From NCBI GenBank assembly GCA_034429475.1, contig DAOUGD010000171.1, forward strand, positions 1-53,948: a stretch of 53,948 nt of DNA, given 5' to 3'. Below are positions 37,536 to 46,606 of the stretch, in pieces; positions within the stretch are counted from its first letter, which is position 1, and each line of letters begins with the position of its first letter. Source of the stretch: JAKQHY01 sp034429475. Its GTDB lineage: Bacteria > Chloroflexota > Anaerolineae > B4-G1 > SLSP01. The notes beneath the pieces were generated by a model. That model saw only the letters and a list, made by a program, of their open reading frames with translations. It was not told the origin of the DNA and ran no database searches. The translations under genes and the position numbers were made by a program.

Positions 37536-40500
37536 TTAAGTTTTAAGGAGCTTTAAGATCTCTTCATGTTCGAAATTATAAAGCAATCGGGTTAATTGTC
37601 CGGCCAGCTCCGGCGCCTGCTCGCGGATCTCGCCCATGAGGGCTTCCATCTGCTTGAGGTCGCCTTCCACCGTGGCCTTCTGCATAGTTGCCGTCCATTG
37701 TGGGTTGAGCATTATGAGCTGTGTCTTAATTTTTTTACCATTCGGCGGTTCGTTCTGCGTTTCGCTGGCAGAGGTCTTGTGACCATTCATCGGCGCATAG
37801 ACAAAGTGTACTTTTAAATGGCGCGTTAATATTTCGATGAGAGTGGCCTCGCGGAATGGCTTGCGCACAAAATCGTCACAACCGGCGTTCAGAAAGTTTG
37901 CTTGCTCTCCTTCAAAGGCGCTGGCCGTCAGGGCGACGATGACCGTGTTGATTTTTGAGTGTTGATTTGCGATCTTGGATTTGATCGCTTGGGTGGCTTG
38001 CCGTCCATCCATCACCGGCATGCGCATATCCATAAAGATAAGATGGGGCTGCCAGGCTTCCCAGCGGGTCACTGCCTCAGCCCCGTTGCGCGCTTCTTCG
38101 ACCTCAAAGCCCAATGGCACAAGGAATTTCACCAGCAGAACGCGGCTGGCTTCGTCATCTTCGGCGATCAGGATACGGTAGGTCGGTTGCCCCGGCTTCA
38201 GCCCCACCATTTGATAGGTCGGGTGCGCGTTGGTCAGCATGGCCTTGATGATTTCGGTGTGGATGTCGAAGCTGAAGATCGAACCGACGCCGGTCCCACT
38301 CTGGACGGTGAGGTCGCCGCCCATCAACCGCACGTACTCGCGGCTGATGGGAAGGCCCAGGCCGGTCCCTTGTTGGGAACGCTGACCGCTGCCGGTTTGG
38401 ACGAAGGCCTCAAAGACTTTGTCCATCTCTTCGGGGGCGATGCCGATGCCGGTATCTTTGATTTCAAAGTGCAGCTGGATAGCCGGTGGGGATTGAGGGG
38501 GCGCTTCTCGGCTTTCAACTTTCATCATAATACCCCCCTTTTCGGTGAATTTCACGGCATTGCTCAACAAGTTGATGAGGATTTGCCTTAATTTTTGCTG
38601 ATCGGCATAGATGTATTGTGGCACATCTGGGGCAAAGTCAAATACGAGCGTCAGTCCCTTCTGCCTGGCTTGCAGGCTGAACATCTCCCCCAGCCCCAGG
38701 AGCATCTCGTGCAAGTCGAAAACTTCCGGCTGCAATTCGCTGCGGCCGGCCTCGATTTTAGAGAGGTCGAGGACTGCGTTGATGAGGGCGAGCAGATGTT
38801 CGCCGCTGCGTCCAATGATGTCCAGGTTTTCCTTTTGCTGGGGGGTGAGGTTGGGATCGTTTCCCATCAACTCGCTGAAGCCCATCACGGCGTTGAGCGG
38901 TGTGCGCAGTTCGTGGCTGATGTTGGACAGAAAGGCGCTCTTGGCGCGATTGGCGGCTTCGGCGGCGCGCTGCGCGGCTTCGGCGGCTTCTTTGGCCTGG
39001 CGTAAAGCACCCTCTGCCTGTATGTGCTCGGTGATGTCGCGCGCCGCCGCGTAAATGAGGTTGCCGTAGGACGTTGAACGCCACTCAATCCAGCGGTACG
39101 AATCATCTTTGCAGCGATAACGGTTGACAAAACGGGCTACTTCCTGACCGGCGGCTAACTCGCCGACGGCGGCCAGGGTCGCCGGCTTGTCGTCTGGGTG
39201 GACAAAGTCCAAAAATCTGTGGCCTTCCATATCCGCCAGCGAATAGCCTAACGCCTTTTCCCATGCCTGATTGAGGCGGTGGAAATAACCCTCGGTATCA
39301 GCAATGCATAGCAAGTCCAGGGCCAGACTGAAAAAGCGGTCGAGTTCCTCGGTCTTTTCATGCAGCGCCTCTTCGGCTTCTTTGCGCGCGGTGGTGTCCT
39401 CCTTGATGGCAATGTAGTGGATGATTTGTCCGGTATCGTCCTGGATGGGCGCGATGGTGGTGGATTCCCAATACAATGTGCCGTCTTTGCGCCGGTTGTG
39501 GAATTCGCCGCGCCAGATTTGCCCGCCGCTGATCGTGTCCCACAACTTCCGGTAAAATTTCGTATCCTGCTCGCCTGATTTTAAGAAGCGCGGGTTCTGC
39601 CCCAACACTTCTTGTCGGGTATAGCCCGCCGTCTCTTCGAAGCTTGGGTTGACATATTCGATGACGCCCTGGGAATCGGTGATGAGGATAGCGTTGCCGC
39701 TCTGCTCAATCGCCAGCGAGAGTTTGCGCAGTTCCAGGTTTTGCGCTTCCAACCGGCGTTGATAGGTTTGCAGTTGCTCCTCAGTGCGCTTGCGTTCGAC
39801 AATACTCCAAATCACGTCGGCCACGTAGGCGACCCATTCGACATCTCTCTCATCGTAATCCACGGCCTTGTTGCCCACCCCCAGAATGGACACGATGTGT
39901 CCTTCGCGCATGGTGGGGACGACCAGCTCGCGTATCAGGGTGGCGTGCCCGGGCGGCATCCCCTTGCGGTGGGGCAGCGCGGCATAGTCGTTGTGGATGA
40001 CCGGTTTCCGTTGGTGGACGCAATCCACCCAGACGCCGGCCTGCTCGACCCCGTAATGCATCCCCTGTCCTTCCGCCTTGCAAAACTCCTGTTTGGTGCG
40101 GGTAGACCAGGTTTGCAGCGTGAGCGTTTCCTGATCTTCTTCGACAAAGTGATAGAAACCAATGGAACTGCCGGTCAATGCCTCAATTTCATCGAGCGCT
40201 TTTTCCATCAACGCTTCCAGCGTGTGCGTAGCCGCAAACTCCAGCAATTGCAGCCGCAACCGCAGGATGGCTTCGGTCTGGGTGCGGGCGGTGATGTCAT
40301 CCACGATGGTCAAGAGGTGGATTTCTTCCCCCAGGCGTATCATTTCCCCTGCGAAGAGGCCGCGCAAAATCTTCCCGGACTTGACGCGAAAGTCGTAGGT
40401 GTGATTGCGGATGCTGTGGTTTTTCTGCAAAGCCGCCGTGAACTTGTTCCGATCTTGGGGATCGGCCCAGAGATTCAACGCCAGCGTAGAATGGCCCAAC

Positions 40501-41342
40501 GCTTCCGCGCGCGAATACCCCGAAAGCCGGCAGAAACTCTCGTTCACTTCGATGATGTTGCCGTCATTGAGGCGGGTGATGAGGATGGCGTCCGGGCTGG
40601 CCTCGAAGGCTTTGGCAAATTTCTCTTCACTCGCCCGCAGCGCAACTTCCGCCTGCTGGCGCGCGGCGAGGTCGCGTCCCAGATCGGCCAGCAGGCGGCG
40701 ATTGATCATCAAGGACAGGCTGAAGATGAGCACAATGGACAGCATCTGGTACGTCAGAATCAAGAGCGTGTCATAGAGGCCGGATTCTTTGAAGAAGTCA
40801 TGGCCCGGCGGCGCGACCACATCCACGAAGATGCGGATGACGCTGACCACGCTATAGGCCACCGCGGTTAGCCCGACCCCCGTGGTGATGGGGCGCATCT
40901 CTGCGCTTACGCGGCGCAACATCAGCCAGGCGCACTGGAAACAGATCGCCAACAGTCCCACCGAGATATTGATTTCACGGGCGGCCAGGTTGGGGCGGAT
41001 GAAGACGAAATACGCCTGGATGACCGTGAACATTGCCAGCAGCGCGTAATTGTGGATTTGAGAGCCTCTTTGGGCGACAAAGCGTTCCAGTCCGATGTAT
41101 AAGAGGAGTGTCCCACCCACCAGCAAGACATTGCTGACGATCATGGATACCCAATCGGGCACCGCGCCGCGTACAATGACCAGCAGCATGGATACCGTGT
41201 GCGCAGCAAAACAGGCCAGCCACCAATCCAGCCCGGCGAAGCGCCGGCGGTTTTGCAGCCACAGGCGGGCGATGAACCCCGTGCCGATCGCATTGCTGAC
41301 AGCGTAACTGAAAAAGACGGTTTTCATGTCAAAAAAACTCAT
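37536..41342 (-). CDS. Hybrid sensor histidine kinase, TM-PAS-GAF-PAS-PAS-HK-REC
   Basis: A 1268-residue membrane kinase. About seven membrane helices in residues 5-225; PAS at ~240-360 (PDAILITRLNDGNIIEVNES); a GAF domain at ~370-530 (HYGVEQAGVWVDCVHQRKPV); PAS at ~555-675 (YVNPSFEETAGYTRQEVLG); PAS at ~680-800; HisKA with SNISHELRTPLNAVMG; HATPase with LLSNAVKFTEKGG, DTGIGIA and GTGLGLPIS; REC with LIFMDMRMPVMDG (phospho-Asp) and VRKPF. The helical end (LMGEIREQAPELAGQLTRLL) resembles an HPt position but lacks the HPt histidine. ATG 41342 has GGGAGG 5 nt upstream. Probably signals to the response regulator immediately downstream. Confidence 0.92.
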   Translation of the reverse strand: MSFFDMKTVFFSYAVSNAIGTGFIARLWLQNRRRFAGLDWWLACFAAHTVSMLLVIVRGAVPDWVSMIVSNVLLVGGTLLLYIGLERFVAQRGSQIHNYALLAMFTVIQAYFVFIRPNLAAREINISVGLLAICFQCAWLMLRRVSAEMRPITTGVGLTAVAYSVVSVIRIFVDVVAPPGHDFFKESGLYDTLLILTYQMLSIVLIFSLSLMINRRLLADLGRDLAARQQAEVALRASEEKFAKAFEASPDAILITRLNDGNIIEVNESFCRLSGYSRAEALGHSTLALNLWADPQDRNKFTAALQKNHSIRNHTYDFRVKSGKILRGLFAGEMIRLGEEIHLLTIVDDITARTQTEAILRLRLQLLEFAATHTLEALMEKALDEIEALTGSSIGFYHFVEEDQETLTLQTWSTRTKQEFCKAEGQGMHYGVEQAGVWVDCVHQRKPVIHNDYAALPHRKGMPPGHATLIRELVVPTMREGHIVSILGVGNKAVDYDERDVEWVAYVADVIWSIVERKRTEEQLQTYQRRLEAQNLELRKLSLAIEQSGNAILITDSQGVIEYVNPSFEETAGYTRQEVLGQNPRFLKSGEQDTKFYRKLWDTISGGQIWRGEFHNRRKDGTLYWESTTIAPIQDDTGQIIHYIAIKEDTTARKEAEEALHEKTEELDRFFSLALDLLCIADTEGYFHRLNQAWEKALGYSLADMEGHRFLDFVHPDDKPATLAAVGELAAGQEVARFVNRYRCKDDSYRWIEWRSTSYGNLIYAAARDITEHIQAEGALRQAKEAAEAAQRAAEAANRAKSAFLSNISHELRTPLNAVMGFSELMGNDPNLTPQQKENLDIIGRSGEHLLALINAVLDLSKIEAGRSELQPEVFDLHEMLLGLGEMFSLQARQKGLTLVFDFAPDVPQYIYADQQKLRQILINLLSNAVKFTEKGGIMMKVESREAPPQSPPAIQLHFEIKDTGIGIAPEEMDKVFEAFVQTGSGQRSQQGTGLGLPISREYVRLMGGDLTVQSGTGVGSIFSFDIHTEIIKAMLTNAHPTYQMVGLKPGQPTYRILIAEDDEASRVLLVKFLVPLGFEVEEARNGAEAVTRWEAWQPHLIFMDMRMPVMDGRQATQAIKSKIANQHSKINTVIVALTASAFEGEQANFLNAGCDDFVRKPFREATLIEILTRHLKVHFVYAPMNGHKTSASETQNEPPNGKKIKTQLIMLNPQWTATMQKATVEGDLKQMEALMGEIREQAPELAGQLTRLLYNFEHEEILKLLKT

Positions 41343-41371
41343 CCCAGCCTCCCGCCATCCCCTTCATAACA

Positions 41372-41405
41372 AACGCCCCGCCCCTTTGCCGTGGGACGGG
41401 GCGTT
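41372..41405. terminator. Hairpin terminator after rmlA
   Basis: Stem AACGCCCCGCCC with its inverse (one bulged base), 9-nt loop, at the 3' side of the minus-strand rmlA gene and upstream of the hybrid kinase start. Confidence 0.75.
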
Positions 41406-41435
41406 GACCCGGCTCAATGTGATGGTATCGCAGGC

Positions 41436-42308
41436 TTACCGCCCGCTTTCCGCCAACCGCAGTAGATGCTGACCATACTCCGTGCTCTTCAGCGCCGTCG
41501 CCAGCTTGATGAGCTGCTCGCGGTCAATGAAGCCGCGTCGGTAGGCGATTTCCTCCGGGCTGGAAATCATCATCCCCTGCCGCTCCTGCACCGCCTGCAC
41601 GAAGTTGGCCGCCTGGAGCAGCGACTCGTGCGTCCCCGCGTCGAGCCAGGCAACGCCGCGCCCCATCGGATCCACGCGCAGCGCGCCTTTTTCCATATAG
41701 ACGCGGTTGACGTCGGTAATTTCCAACTCCCCGCGCCCCGATGGCTTGAGATTCTCCGCAATGTCCACCACCTGCCGGTCGTAGAAGTAGAGGCCCGGCA
41801 CGGCATAATGCGAGCGCGGCTGCTTGGGCTTCTCCTCGATGCTCAGCGCCTTGCCCGTCGCGTCGAATTCCACCACGCCGTACCGTTCCGGGTCGCGCAC
41901 GGGGTAGGCGAAGACCAGCGCGCCCTCCGTCAACGTCGCCGCCGCGCGCAGTTGATCCGGCAGCCCGTGCCCGTAGAAGATGTTGTCGCCCAGAATCAGG
42001 CAGACCGGCTCGCCGGCGATGAACTCCTTGCCCAGGAGGAACGACTGCGCGATCCCCTTCGGCGCGGCCTGCTCGCAATAGCTGAAGGTCATCCCCCACT
42101 GGCGGCCGTCCTTGAACAGCGTTTTGAACCCCGGCAGCGCCTCCGGCGAGCTGATGATGAGCACGTCCCGAATGTTCGCCAGCATCAACATCGAAAGCGG
42201 ATAGTAAATCATCGGCTTGTCGTAGACCGGCAAAATCTGCTTGCTCAACGCAATCGTTAACGGGTACAGTCGCGTGCCGTACCCTCCGGCGAGAATAATC
42301 CCTTTCAT
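41436..42308 (-). CDS. rmlA: Glucose-1-phosphate thymidylyltransferase
   Basis: A 290-residue nucleotidyltransferase, normal length for the short RmlA/RfbA type. N-terminal MKGIILAGGYGTRLYPLT binds the nucleotide; LGDNIFYGHGL and VVEFDATGKALSIEEKPKQP are the metal and sugar-phosphate regions; the end ITDVNRVYMEKGALRVDPMG and GVAWLDAGTH is typical. It joins glucose 1-phosphate and dTTP to form dTDP-glucose, the first step to dTDP-rhamnose for envelope polysaccharide. rmlB, rmlC and rmlD are not adjacent. GGAGG lies about 10 nt before the ATG. Flanked by its own terminator, so probably transcribed separately from the kinase. Confidence 0.95.
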   Translation of the reverse strand: MKGIILAGGYGTRLYPLTIALSKQILPVYDKPMIYYPLSMLMLANIRDVLIISSPEALPGFKTLFKDGRQWGMTFSYCEQAAPKGIAQSFLLGKEFIAGEPVCLILGDNIFYGHGLPDQLRAAATLTEGALVFAYPVRDPERYGVVEFDATGKALSIEEKPKQPRSHYAVPGLYFYDRQVVDIAENLKPSGRGELEITDVNRVYMEKGALRVDPMGRGVAWLDAGTHESLLQAANFVQAVQERQGMMISSPEEIAYRRGFIDREQLIKLATALKSTEYGQHLLRLAESGR

Positions 42309-42348
42309 AAAATAGGTCCCTCCTTATGGAAATAGGTTGATAGTCATT

Positions 42349-43704
42349 TTAATTTATGATGCGCAATCCGCCATTTTTGACCCGCTCCAGCTCTGCCGCT
42401 CCCGGCGGGATACACCATCCGACCTCAGTGTAAAACGCATTGCGCTCCACCCGCGCCGGGAAGTGCATCCGCGCCCAATCGCTCTGATAGCCGCGCCCGA
42501 ACGCGCGCTGCATGAGGGTATGCCCGTAGATGAACGCTGCGCCATCGAGGAACGCCTGCCGCACCGGGGCCAGCTCCGGCGCGGCGAAGTCGTCCATCAG
42601 CCGGTTGCCGGGCGCGTTCATTTCCGTACCAACATTGAGCGGCAAGTCCAGTTCTTGCGCCAGCTCGACGATTTCGTATAGCTTTTGCAGCTTGACGCGC
42701 CGGGCCTCCGGATCGGCCAGGTTCCAGTTGCGGTCGGGGATGATGTTGAGCGCGACGACGCCCTTGCCGATGAGCAGCTCCAGCAATTCCACCTCGGCCT
42801 GCTCGCCCGTTGTGGTGCCGTCCAGCCAGGTGGCGCAGGGCAGCGCCCCGGCAGCGACGATGACCCGGTTGACCTCTTCCACGCTGGGGAACATCTCCGG
42901 GCCGGGTTGGACGTACCCCACGCCGCCGCGCTTCATCAGCCTGGCGCGCACCAGATTTTGGAGTTTCGGCCCGTTGTGGAGGATCGCGGCGATGTCGGCG
43001 GGCGCAGTTCGGAGCTTGTCGGCCCAGAAGGCTGCCGGATCGGCCACCGTGCGCTGCGCGGCTTCGAGGTACGCCACGACCATGTGCCGTTCCGTTGCAT
43101 TGCCGGCCGGGGTGAGGGGCAGCACGTCGCGGTCGTAGTCAATCGTCACCGGATCAAGGTAAGCGTTGACGCGCGCCGCCACGTCGCGGTTGCGCGTTTC
43201 GGCTCGCGCGCGCAGGCTTGCCAGAATCGTCCGCGCCTCTGTTTTCTCAACGGATTCAACGGAACTTCCGTTCCAATCCGTTAAATCCGTTGAGGTAAAA
43301 CCGATGCCCATGTGGTAGAAAATTCCCGGTTCGCCCGGCGAATTGATCTCACGGTCGGCAAACTCTGGGATGAAGACGCGCGTCTCCATCCCCGCGCTGC
43401 CGCGCACGCCCGCGCGATCGCAGGCGTCGAGAAATTCGGTCACGCCGTCCAGCACATCAAAGTCTACGATACCTGTAAAACCATAGCCGCTCTTCTTCGC
43501 CAGCCACGCCAATCCCGTCGGCGAGTAGCCGTAGGCGTTGTACGAGAAGAACGTGTGGCAGTGCATATTGGCGACGTTGGCCGGCGGCACCACGACGATG
43601 TTTCCCTGATCAACTAGCGCCAACAGGCTGGTCAGCGCATCCGTGCGTTGGGCGGGGTCAAAATCGTTTAACTGTGCTTCCAGGGTTTCAATCGGCGGGG
43701 TCAT
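42349..43704 (-). CDS. PHP-domain metallohydrolase-like protein with in-frame repeat insertion
   Basis: A 451-residue protein. The PHP superfamily mark is ANMHCHTFFSYNAYG (H48, H50), followed by GLAWLAKKSGYGFTGIVDFD, EFLDACDRAGVRGSAGMETR and a distant YGHTLM; PHP proteins hydrolyse phosphoesters with two or three metals. Residues ~137-155 (GFTSTDLTDWNGSSVESVEK) are encoded by a family A palindrome at 43242. Start at the ATG at 43704, which overlaps the Uma2 gene by 17 nt; a TTG at 43737 is possible. Neither has a strong Shine-Dalgarno, so coupling is likely. Substrate unknown; RmlA next to it may be coincidental. Confidence 0.75.
   Translation of the reverse strand: MTPPIETLEAQLNDFDPAQRTDALTSLLALVDQGNIVVVPPANVANMHCHTFFSYNAYGYSPTGLAWLAKKSGYGFTGIVDFDVLDGVTEFLDACDRAGVRGSAGMETRVFIPEFADREINSPGEPGIFYHMGIGFTSTDLTDWNGSSVESVEKTEARTILASLRARAETRNRDVAARVNAYLDPVTIDYDRDVLPLTPAGNATERHMVVAYLEAAQRTVADPAAFWADKLRTAPADIAAILHNGPKLQNLVRARLMKRGGVGYVQPGPEMFPSVEEVNRVIVAAGALPCATWLDGTTTGEQAEVELLELLIGKGVVALNIIPDRNWNLADPEARRVKLQKLYEIVELAQELDLPLNVGTEMNAPGNRLMDDFAAPELAPVRQAFLDGAAFIYGHTLMQRAFGRGYQSDWARMHFPARVERNAFYTEVGWCIPPGAAELERVKNGGLRIIN
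43242..43300. repeat. Family A palindromic element, full copy inside the PHP gene
   Basis: TTTTCTCAACGGATTCAACG then GAA, loop, inverted arm ending CCGTTGAGGTAAAA. 59 bp; shorter by one unit in the left arm than the copy at 28383. It encodes SSVESVEK, the same peptide as at the 28383 copy (SVESVQSVEK). Confidence 0.9.
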
Positions 43705-44440
43705 TGGGAGTAGTACGCTCTTTGTAGGCGGTTTCAACTTGCGCCTGGATTTGTTCTATAGCGGCAGTCGGTAGTCCGGCAATCTCAAAGAAAAGGTGCA
43801 GTGGGTTAAGGGTACTGGCTTGCCAGAGCCAGGTCGGATGCAGCCAGAAACCCGGCAGGATGGTGGATTCTACGCGCTCATCCTCTTCCGTGGCAAAAAG
43901 TTGGTACTGACTGGTGTCATCCAGGGTGTAGAAGTCCGCGCGTTGATGGCCTTCGCGGGGGTCAATGACCCAGTATTCGCGCACCCCGGCATCCTGATAT
44001 TCGCGGTATTTGTCGGAACGGTCGCGCTTGACGCTGTCTTCAGAAATGACTTCGATGACCAGGTCCGCAGGGCCGTTCAAGCGATCGTTGGTCAAGCGGG
44101 ACAAGTTCGCCGTGGCGACGAAAAGCACATCCGGCTCGCGGGATGAACCGCGCGGTTTCAATTTCATTTCATACGGCGCGCTGACGATCTTCCCTAATCC
44201 AAAGAACTGTATAAATAATCCCAACAGTCGGTTGAGAAAATCCACAATATCCTGGTGAGCGAGTTTCGTTGGCATTTGAACAATCACTTCTCCTTGTCCC
44301 TCAGTGTCTACCGGCACCCATTCGGTGATGGTGGTTTTTCCAGCGGCCCAGGCTACATAGTCATCATACAACATCAAACGCCGCGTGGAGGCCGCGCGGG
44401 ATGGCGTCAAAATCAAGGGTTGTTGAAGGGTAGTTTCCAT
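43688..44440 (-). CDS. Uma2-family (DUF820) PD-(D/E)xK protein
   Basis: A 250-residue protein. The Uma2 core is clear: WVPVDTEGQGEVIVQMPTKL, REPDVLFVATANLSRL with the metal-binding Asp, then DLVIEVISEDSVKRDRSDKY with E-x-S/K-type residues and YWVIDPREG. These are endonuclease-like proteins of unknown role, very common in Cyanobacteria and Chloroflexota. Start at ATG 44440 with GGAGGT upstream, not the TTG at 44452. Just downstream of hicA on the same strand. Confidence 0.9.
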   Translation of the reverse strand: METTLQQPLILTPSRAASTRRLMLYDDYVAWAAGKTTITEWVPVDTEGQGEVIVQMPTKLAHQDIVDFLNRLLGLFIQFFGLGKIVSAPYEMKLKPRGSSREPDVLFVATANLSRLTNDRLNGPADLVIEVISEDSVKRDRSDKYREYQDAGVREYWVIDPREGHQRADFYTLDDTSQYQLFATEEDERVESTILPGFWLHPTWLWQASTLNPLHLFFEIAGLPTAAIEQIQAQVETAYKERTTPNDPAD

Positions 44441-44453
44441 TGGCACCTCCAAT

Positions 44454-44663
44454 TCAAGCCTGAGTGAACTCGTCTCGCTCGATTCCTAATTCTCGCAAAA
44501 TACGCACCAGTAATCCTATTCCAATGTCTTTGTTGCGATGGTACGGAATCGGAACCTGTTTTCCTGTAGCCGGATTGCGCCAGATTTCGTGGCTTCCTGC
44601 GCCATACCGGGTGCAGTAACAGCCTAAACGCCTCAGCTTATGCACCAATTCGGCATATTTCAT
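44454..44663 (-). CDS. hicA: HicA-family mRNA interferase toxin
   Basis: A 69-residue protein of normal HicA length, double-stranded-RNA-binding-like fold: LVHKLRRLGCYCTRYGAGSH with the active-site His in GSHEIWRNP, then PIPYHRNKDIGIGLLVRILR. It is expected to cut mRNA and to be neutralised by HicB. The ATG overlaps the hicB stop (ATGA), so it is coupled to the antitoxin; antitoxin-first order is one of the two known arrangements. Confidence 0.93.
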   Translation of the reverse strand: MKYAELVHKLRRLGCYCTRYGAGSHEIWRNPATGKQVPIPYHRNKDIGIGLLVRILRELGIERDEFTQA

Positions 44664-44911
44664 ACCGATACCGCGATTTGAGAGGTAAATGGAAAGGTTG
44701 GAACGGCTCGCAAGGAGTCGGGTAACGGATCGCCGGCTGCCTGGATAGATGCAATGAGCGCTCCGGCTACTTGAGGCGCAAGGGTTAATACTTCCTCCAC
44801 GGTGTCTCCGGCGATCAATAATCCTGGTAAATCAGGGCTTGTGGCAATGTATTGGTAATCCCCACCGTCTTTTAACTCTTCGACTTTGATTTGAATTTCG
44901 TACAGATTCAT
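44660..44911 (-). CDS. hicB: HicB-family antitoxin
   Basis: An 83-residue antitoxin: YQYIATSPDLPGLLIAGDTV followed by EEVLTLAPQVAGALIASI is the partially degraded RNase-H-like HicB fold. No DNA-binding domain is visible at the C-terminus, so autoregulation may be weak or absent. AAGGAG before the ATG at 44911. Overlaps hicA by 4 nt. Confidence 0.9.
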   Translation of the reverse strand: MNLYEIQIKVEELKDGGDYQYIATSPDLPGLLIAGDTVEEVLTLAPQVAGALIASIQAAGDPLPDSLRAVPTFPFTSQIAVSV

Positions 44912-44926
44912 AGCACTCCTTATCCT

Positions 44927-46099
44927 TTAGCCAAATACCTGCCGCATCCTATCGCAATAATACTGCACGTTCTCCCACTTTGCGTCCGGCGCGATACGGT
45001 GATCGGGACAGGGGATGTAGCCGCCCAGCGCCACCAGGGGCTTGAGCCGCTCGATCTCGGCGTCCACGGCGGCGTAGTCGTGGCTGAAGACGACTTTGTC
45101 CATCCCGCCGACGCCGCGCAGGGCGCGCCCGTACTGCTCCCGCCACGGCGCGATGCTGGAACGCCACGTCCCGACTTCGATGGGGAACATCGTGTTGACC
45201 CCGTTCTCCAGCCACACCGGCACGAGTTTGGTCACATCGCCGTCGCTATCCAGCGAGACGAGGTCAACGCCGTAGCGGGCGACCAGGTCGGTGAGGCGGC
45301 GGTAGTGCACGCCGGTCAGCTTGCGGAAGGTGCGCGGGCTGATCAGCGGCCCGCTCTTGAAGGAAATGTCCTCCCAGAAGTGCGCAAAGTCGAACGGAGC
45401 CGAGCCGCCGTCAGGGCAGACCATCTCCAACGTCGTTTGGGTGGTTCGATAGCACAACTCGGCGACCACGTCCACGATCTCTTGCAGCAGGTCGGGATCG
45501 TCGGCCAGCATGTACGACAGCCCCACGATGCCGATCCAGTTGCGGATCACGCCGAAAAGGCTGCCGATGTGGAGGCCGTAGGGATTCGTCCACGCGCCGC
45601 GCCGCAAGTAGTCCAATCCGCCCTGGTCGAAGCGCACCATCACACCGTCGCAGTTGACCCAGGCGTGCGTGACGCGCTCGACGGCGTAGTGCAGCTTGGG
45701 CAAGTACAGCGCTTCCCACGAGAGACGATCTTTGAGCAGGTGCTCGATTTCGGTGGGGATCGAAGTGGCATCGTCTTTCTGCAAGATGATGACGCCCTCA
45801 TCATTCTGGATATGGCGACCGCCCTCCGGCAATTCCGCAATCAGGCGCGTCTCAAAGGGCGGCCACAGTCGGGAGTGCGGCCCGTAGCATGTGCTCCAGT
45901 TGAAGTCAAAGCCCAACTTCGCCGCGATCTGCGCGTCGGTGGGATTGCCGTCACCCCAGGCGTGGGCTTCTTCCCAGGTGATGTGACCCTCGGCGGCCCA
46001 CTTGTGCAGCGTCTCGTTCCAATACCCGAAGTGGACAACGGGCAGCCGGTCGTAGGCTTCGTAGTGCAAAATGGCGCGTACGCGCTCACGATGGTTCAT
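44927..46099 (-). CDS. Uroporphyrinogen-decarboxylase-fold protein, paralogue 3
   Basis: A 390-residue UROD-like protein. It begins MNHRERVRAILHYEAYDRLP, the start typical of this superfamily's methyltransferase-like group, then VRFDQGGLDYLRRGAWTNPY, ADDPDLLQEIVDVVAEL, PFDFAHFWEDISFKSGPLIS, and VSLDSDGDVTKLVPVWLENG with a C-terminal metal-site-like DHRIAP. It is more distant from the two paralogues at 33-35 kb than they look from each other. It sits between the UPF0175/DUF3368 pair (3-nt gap) and hicBA (15-nt gap), all same strand. No heme or corrinoid genes nearby. Confidence 0.78.
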   Translation of the reverse strand: MNHRERVRAILHYEAYDRLPVVHFGYWNETLHKWAAEGHITWEEAHAWGDGNPTDAQIAAKLGFDFNWSTCYGPHSRLWPPFETRLIAELPEGGRHIQNDEGVIILQKDDATSIPTEIEHLLKDRLSWEALYLPKLHYAVERVTHAWVNCDGVMVRFDQGGLDYLRRGAWTNPYGLHIGSLFGVIRNWIGIVGLSYMLADDPDLLQEIVDVVAELCYRTTQTTLEMVCPDGGSAPFDFAHFWEDISFKSGPLISPRTFRKLTGVHYRRLTDLVARYGVDLVSLDSDGDVTKLVPVWLENGVNTMFPIEVGTWRSSIAPWREQYGRALRGVGGMDKVVFSHDYAAVDAEIERLKPLVALGGYIPCPDHRIAPDAKWENVQYYCDRMRQVFG

Positions 46100-46102
46100 A
46101 AG

Positions 46103-46606
46103 TCAGTGGTTCCTTTCCCATTCATCTAAACTATCCTGTAGCCAATCTTGCAGACGGGGGCTGATACGAATGCCCTTTGCAATCATTTCTGCGACTGAGG
46201 CCAAAGCCTCTTGTTTGGTTATCAAACCGGCCATGACGGCCGCCAGTAGAATCCCCAATGTTCCCTTGAGCGGCAGTTTCAAAACTTTTGCTACTCGTCG
46301 TCCCAGGCGTTCATCTATGAGCACCCAATCTGGGGCCAACTCACGCGCGAGAAGCAGCACTTCTATTTCGCCGATGTCCAGGCCTAACAGGAGCGGCTCA
46401 AATGTTGTCTGAGCCAGAGGCGTCCTTACGACAATCCAGCTGGCTTGTGCTACGGCGTTCATTCCGGCGCGCCCGGATCCATGCGTACAAACTTCATCGT
46501 ACACCGCTTGGGGCACAATCACTTCACCGAATAACTGTCGCAACAAGTCTAATTGCCCGACGAGGGATAGGGCGATCAAGGGAGTCGAATTGACAATAAC
46601 GTTCAT
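46103..46606 (-). CDS. DUF3368 PIN-like protein, putative toxin
   Basis: A 167-residue protein of the DUF3368 group of PIN-like nucleases: VIVNSTPLIALSLVGQLDLL at the start (Asn where many PIN domains have Asp), AVYDEV with the second acidic residue, LGLDIGEIEVLLLAREL and WVLIDERLGRRVA with later acidic positions. Paired with a UPF0175 gene by a 4-nt overlap, the usual partner; together they form a probable toxin-antitoxin module. Confidence 0.87.
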   Translation of the reverse strand: MNVIVNSTPLIALSLVGQLDLLRQLFGEVIVPQAVYDEVCTHGSGRAGMNAVAQASWIVVRTPLAQTTFEPLLLGLDIGEIEVLLLARELAPDWVLIDERLGRRVAKVLKLPLKGTLGILLAAVMAGLITKQEALASVAEMIAKGIRISPRLQDWLQDSLDEWERNH

